Of a stretch of DNA of 8,882 bases, positions 6,729-8,882 are shown one piece after another. Positions within the stretch are counted from its first letter, which is position 1. Every line of letters starts with the position of its first letter. The position numbers and the translations under genes were made by a program. The stretch lies in NCBI GenBank assembly GCA_937888895.1, contig CALASV010000077.1, forward strand, positions 1 through 8,882, given 5' to 3'. The DNA is from an uncultured Clostridia bacterium (lineage in GTDB: Bacteria > Bacillota > Clostridia > Lachnospirales > Lachnospiraceae). The notes under the pieces were generated by a model. The model searched no databases, had not been told where the DNA came from, and was given only the letters and a program-made list of their open reading frames with translations.

Positions 6729-7094
6729 TTAATCCTCCCTAATTTCAAAAACTATCGGTAAATGGTCACTTATATTTTTATCAGGATGACCATTATGGTC
6801 TAATAAAAATCTTGTTTCTGTTTCTTTAATTATTTTAAGACTATCACTTACAAAGCGTTCTTTTAATGCTGGTCTTATAATCACTTGGTCATATATATTC
6901 CAATATGTATTAACTGTATTACTACTACCAACATAATAATATGTCCCATATGGTTGTTGTTTATCTCCTAATAAATTCCACATAGGATTATAAAACATAC
7001 GATATTCTTTTTTTCCAATTATTCTTGATTTTCTCTTCGTTTCTGCATACACTGGAATAGCATGAAAATATCTAGCACTAATATTAGATACCAT
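6729..7094 (-). CDS. 5'-truncated endonuclease/exonuclease/phosphatase-family protein (C-terminal 121 residues)
   Basis: This is the C-terminal part of an EEP-superfamily (DNase I-like) enzyme. The open frame keeps WNIYDQVIIRPAL, with the conserved Asp, and the terminal SDHLP motif carrying the catalytic His, about ten residues from the end. EEP proteins are usually about 250-350 residues. The N-terminal catalytic Glu and the GDFN motif are absent, so it should be inactive. The frame is intact and has a good ribosome binding site (AAAGGAG, seven bases before the ATG), but that site lies in the right arm of hairpin element B, not in native sequence. An earlier TTG at 7151 lies in the other arm and has no ribosome binding site. 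It is either a decaying remnant or a shortened protein still expressed with the next gene. Confidence 0.75.
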   Translation of the reverse strand: MVSNISARYFHAIPVYAETKRKSRIIGKKEYRMFYNPMWNLLGDKQQPYGTYYYVGSSNTVNTYWNIYDQVIIRPALKERFVSDSLKIIKETETRFLLDHNGHPDKNISDHLPIVFEIRED

Positions 7095-7096
7095 AA

Positions 7097-7162
7097 AAAA
7101 GCTCCTTTCTTGATGGAAAATTTTGTATTTGCAACTTAATTTTACCACCAAAAGGAGCTTTT
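7097..7162. repeat. Long-loop hairpin element B, overlapping a ribosome binding site
   Basis: Perfect 12-bp arms, AAAAGCTCCTTT (7097-7108) and its complement (7151-7162), enclose a 42-nt loop. The sequence aligns with element A (6009-6079). Where A has an A-T pair in the stem, B has G-C, with both arms changed together. On the minus strand the 3' arm is AAAGGAGCTTTT, followed by TTATG. It is thus at once the ribosome binding site of the truncated EEP gene and, with its U-run, a possible terminator for the gene upstream. Confidence 0.8.
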
Positions 7163-7166
7163 CTTC

Positions 7167-7239
7167 TTAAATGTCAAGCTGATACTCGTAATCCACTTCG
7201 CTACTTACTCGTAACCGAATAGCTACCATAATAGCTATT
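7167..7239 (-). other. Short GC-richer islet with repeats and a 20-codon open frame
   Basis: Between the glycerophosphodiesterase remnant and element B lies a patch with visibly more G+C than its surroundings. It holds a direct repeat TACTCGTAA (7183-7191 and 7206-7214) and an inverted repeat AATAGCTA/TAGCTATT (7218-7225 and 7232-7239), the second arm forming a perfect 10-bp palindrome at 7230-7239. On the minus strand a frame from ATG 7229 to TAA 7167 encodes 20 residues ending VDYEYQLDI. It has no ribosome binding site and is not claimed as a gene. It could be the tail of a lost gene. Confidence 0.4.
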
Positions 7240-7254
7240 TGATTAAATTATTTT

Positions 7255-7551
7255 TTATTGATATTCTTCCAATACTTGTTTTAACAATACTGGATTATCT
7301 GTCATAATACAATCACAACCTAATTCTATCAATTCACGCATTTCGTCTGCATCGTTAATTGTCCAATATTGAACTGCAATATTTCTTCTATGTCCTCTAT
7401 GAGCTGCAATCATTGGAAGTTCCCCTTTTGCTACAACAAATGGATTATTTGCTACATTTTTCTTTGGTGGAATTATATTGATGATTACCATTACTACAAT
7501 AATGCTTACTATAATAATTCCAAAAATTTTTAATACCTTGTGTTTTTTCAT
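7255..7551 (-). CDS. Glycerophosphodiester phosphodiesterase with large in-frame internal deletion (98-residue remnant)
   Basis: The protein begins with a membrane anchor (about residues 6-28), then LPMIAAHRG (45-53), the first catalytic motif of the GDPD family with H51 and R52. It then jumps directly to RRNIAVQYWTINDADEMREL and CIMTDNPVLL, which form the last strand and helices of a GDPD barrel. About 180-220 residues are missing between G53 and H54, including the Glu/Asp metal ligands and the second catalytic His, so it cannot be an active enzyme. The frame has survived. GGAG six bases before the ATG and a strong promoter at 7651-7678 suggest it is still expressed. A recent deletion or an assembly error are both possible. 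Confidence 0.75.
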   Translation of the reverse strand: MKKHKVLKIFGIIIVSIIVVMVIINIIPPKKNVANNPFVVAKGELPMIAAHRGHRRNIAVQYWTINDADEMRELIELGCDCIMTDNPVLLKQVLEEYQ

Positions 7552-7650
7552 CGTTTTCTCCGTTCTTTACATTTTTTCATTATGTTACAATTTGTTTTTC
7601 ATAGTAGTTTACTATACCTAATTATATAGTATATAAAACTACATATTCAC

Positions 7651-7678
7651 ATTATATAATGAAATAGCAAAAAGTCAA
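7651..7678 (-). promoter_or_regulatory. Strong promoter upstream of the GDPD remnant
   Basis: On the minus strand TTGACT (7673-7678, five of six consensus bases) lies 16 bp from a perfect TATAAT (7651-7656). Start near 7644 gives a leader of about 93 nt. The leader can form a hairpin at 7605-7641, with TAGTTT and ACTATA pairing to TATAGTAAACTA around a 5-nt bulge. The -35 box overlaps the far arm of the terminator of the upstream aldo-keto reductase. Confidence 0.65.
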
Positions 7679-7725
7679 ACAAATTTTTGATATGTTACAC
7701 CATAGCAAAAATTGTCTGACTTTTT
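7669..7725 (-). terminator. Long hairpin terminator after the aldo-keto reductase gene
   Basis: AAAAAGTCA (7669-7677) pairs with TGACTTTTT (7717-7725). After one mismatch the stem continues for about ten more pairs (ACAAATTTTTG with CAAAAATTGT, one bulge), closing on a 16-nt loop. It starts ten bases after the reductase stop codon. On the minus strand the distal arm ends GACTTTTTGC, a terminator-like U-run within the stem base; the plus strand ends in TTTTTCC and could also terminate. Confidence 0.75.
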
Positions 7726-7735
7726 CCATTAACTA

Positions 7736-8656
7736 TTATGGAATAATATTTCCTGCTGCCACAAAAATATCATACCAATCTTGTCTTTCTAACTTAACAT
7801 CACAAGCTTTACAAATTTCTTCAAAATGACTCTTATTCATTGTTCCTGCTAATACTTGTATATTTGCTGGGTGACGTAATAACCAAGCTACTGCCATTGT
7901 TGTTGCAGATACCCCATATTTTTCACCAACTTCTGCTAACTTTGTATTTAATACTGCAAAATCATCATTGTTAAAAAATGCACCTGCAATCATACCATAC
8001 TGGAATGGAGACCAAGCTTGAATCGTAATATCATTTACTCTACAATAATCTAACACGCTTCCATCTCTATCTACTGCACCTGTAGTCAACATATTTACTT
8101 CCATACCATTGCTAATCATCGAAGAATGTGCTGGACTTAACTGCATCTGATTTGCAACAATTGGCTGTTTTACACACTTTTTCAACAATTCAATTTGCAT
8201 TGGCTTGTGATTAGATACACCAAAATAACGAACCTTTCCTGCTTTTTCTAATATATCAAACGCTTCTGCTACTTCCTCTGGCTCTACTAAAGCATCTGGT
8301 CTATGAAGTAATAAAGCATCTAAATATTCCACACCCAATCTTACTAAAGAACCATCTACAGAAGAAAGAATATGTTCTTTTGAAAAATCATAGCGTAAGC
8401 CTGAAACAATACCACACTTTGACTGAATAAAAACATCTTCTCTCTTTAAATTTGTCTGTTTTAATGCCATTCCAAAAAGTTCTTCACACGCACCAGCACC
8501 ATAAATATCTGCATGGTCAAAAAAATTCACTCCTTGGCTCACTGCATATTCTATGTATTTTGTTGCATCTGTCACACTAAGACTATTCAATCTCATACAA
8601 CCCAATACAATTGCAGGTACTTTTTCATTCGTTTTACCAAAATTTACATATTTCAT
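7736..8656 (-). CDS. Aldo-keto reductase, YdhF-type
   Basis: This is a complete 306-residue NAD(P)H-dependent (beta/alpha)8-barrel oxidoreductase. The catalytic tetrad is D47 (FFDHADIYG), Y52, K80 (FIQSK) and H118 (LLLHRP). GVSNH (156-160) and QMQLSP follow as in the COG4989/YdhF group, and AWSPFQYG and LAGTMN near the C terminus belong to the cofactor-binding loops. The physiological carbonyl substrate cannot be predicted. The ATG is preceded by GGAAGGAA about ten bases upstream. It follows the chemotaxis-receptor gene by 58 bp with no visible terminator between them, so read-through from that gene is possible. No convincing promoter was found in the gap. Confidence 0.93.
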   Translation of the reverse strand: MKYVNFGKTNEKVPAIVLGCMRLNSLSVTDATKYIEYAVSQGVNFFDHADIYGAGACEELFGMALKQTNLKREDVFIQSKCGIVSGLRYDFSKEHILSSVDGSLVRLGVEYLDALLLHRPDALVEPEEVAEAFDILEKAGKVRYFGVSNHKPMQIELLKKCVKQPIVANQMQLSPAHSSMISNGMEVNMLTTGAVDRDGSVLDYCRVNDITIQAWSPFQYGMIAGAFFNNDDFAVLNTKLAEVGEKYGVSATTMAVAWLLRHPANIQVLAGTMNKSHFEEICKACDVKLERQDWYDIFVAAGNIIP

Positions 8657-8714
8657 GCCTTTTTATTCCTTCCTTCTTATTCTTTATATTACAGATATTT
8701 ATTTTCAAAACATC

Positions 8715-8882
8715 TTATCTTAATTCAAACTTACTAACCAGTTCATTCAATGTAACCACTTGTGCCGCCAATTCTTCACTTGTTGCTGAAGTTTCTTCTG
8801 CCATTGCAGAATTATCCTGAATACTTTTAGAAATTTCTTCAATTCCCTCTTTAATCTGACTCATATTTTCCATTTGACCAAT
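8715..8882 (-). CDS. Methyl-accepting chemotaxis protein, C-terminal 55 residues (cut by window edge)
   Basis: On the minus strand the frame open to the right edge reads IEEISKSIQDNSAMAEETSA, then TSEELAAQVVTLNELVSKF, and stops at 8715. The heptad pattern with EETSA and SEELAAQ is the distal methylation helix of a methyl-accepting chemotaxis receptor, and the short VSKFEL tail is typical of the end of such proteins in Clostridia. It implies that the organism is motile or keeps a receptor-like signalling system. The sensor domain, membrane helices and CheW-binding tip lie outside the window. Confidence 0.9.
   Translation of the reverse strand: MGQMENMSQIKEGIEEISKSIQDNSAMAEETSATSEELAAQVVTLNELVSKFELR

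Noticed and set aside
6728..6748. TTG start at 6748 for the 190-residue protein
   Set aside because: It lies upstream of the GGGAGG box that serves ATG 6727, and it would overlap the preceding gene for no gain in conserved sequence.
7095..7151. TTG start at 7151 for the EEP remnant
   Set aside because: The added 19 residues are encoded by hairpin element B and carry no EEP similarity. A good ribosome binding site is placed for ATG 7094.
5721..7162. CRISPR array
   Set aside because: The repeated elements are only three, unevenly spaced, about 70 bp long and internally palindromic over long loops, with no cas genes nearby.
5628..7254. Insertion sequence
   Set aside because: No transposase or transposase fragment was found. 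The inverted repeats are short hairpins with no enclosed gene, so at most they are small non-autonomous repeats.

Overview
The window is AT-rich and densely packed. Strong AGGAGG-type ribosome binding sites, TATAAT promoters, A/T-rich hairpins and protein families such as a CitA-type sensor kinase, a SemiSWEET-like protein and a YdhF-type aldo-keto reductase suggest a low-GC Firmicute. A gut-type Clostridia member, probably Lachnospiraceae, is the most likely source. That placement is an inference from style and from remembered family distributions, because no rRNA or marker gene is present.

Layout. Positions 1-1787 (minus) hold a two-component pair of the CitA/DcuS type; the kinase is complete and the response regulator runs off the left edge. 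A 264-bp divergent region (1788-2051) carries back-to-back promoters with perfect TATAAT boxes. From it a two-gene plus-strand operon (2052-3035) reads the other way: a three-helix SemiSWEET/PQ-loop-like membrane protein, then an SGNH-hydrolase-like protein that has lost most of its catalytic residues. A bidirectional hairpin terminator (3051-3084) separates this operon from a minus-strand block: HAD-type phosphatase (GTG start), sugar O-acetyltransferase, and HSL-type esterase (TTG start).

Positions 5628-7551 are a zone of gene decay. In minus-strand reading order it has an internally deleted glycerophosphodiester phosphodiesterase (98 codons left), a 5'-truncated endonuclease/exonuclease/phosphatase (EEP) protein with an intact 190-residue protein of unknown function behind it, and a frameshifted tail of a calcineurin-like metallophosphoesterase. 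All three remnants are phosphoesterases. Three hairpin elements at 5721-5788, 6009-6079 and 7097-7162, each with 12-14 bp arms and a 42-43 nt loop, lie at or near the ends of these remnants. They look like one repeat family, with paired base changes that preserve the stems.

The right end holds a strong hairpin that overlaps a promoter (7651-7725), a complete YdhF-type aldo-keto reductase, and the last 55 residues of a methyl-accepting chemotaxis protein, all on the minus strand.

The two most interesting elements are the SemiSWEET plus degenerate-SGNH pair facing a citrate/dicarboxylate-type sensor, and the hairpin family in the decayed cluster. One copy of that family supplies the ribosome binding site of the truncated EEP gene. 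No CRISPR array, tRNA, rRNA, prophage gene or transposase was seen.
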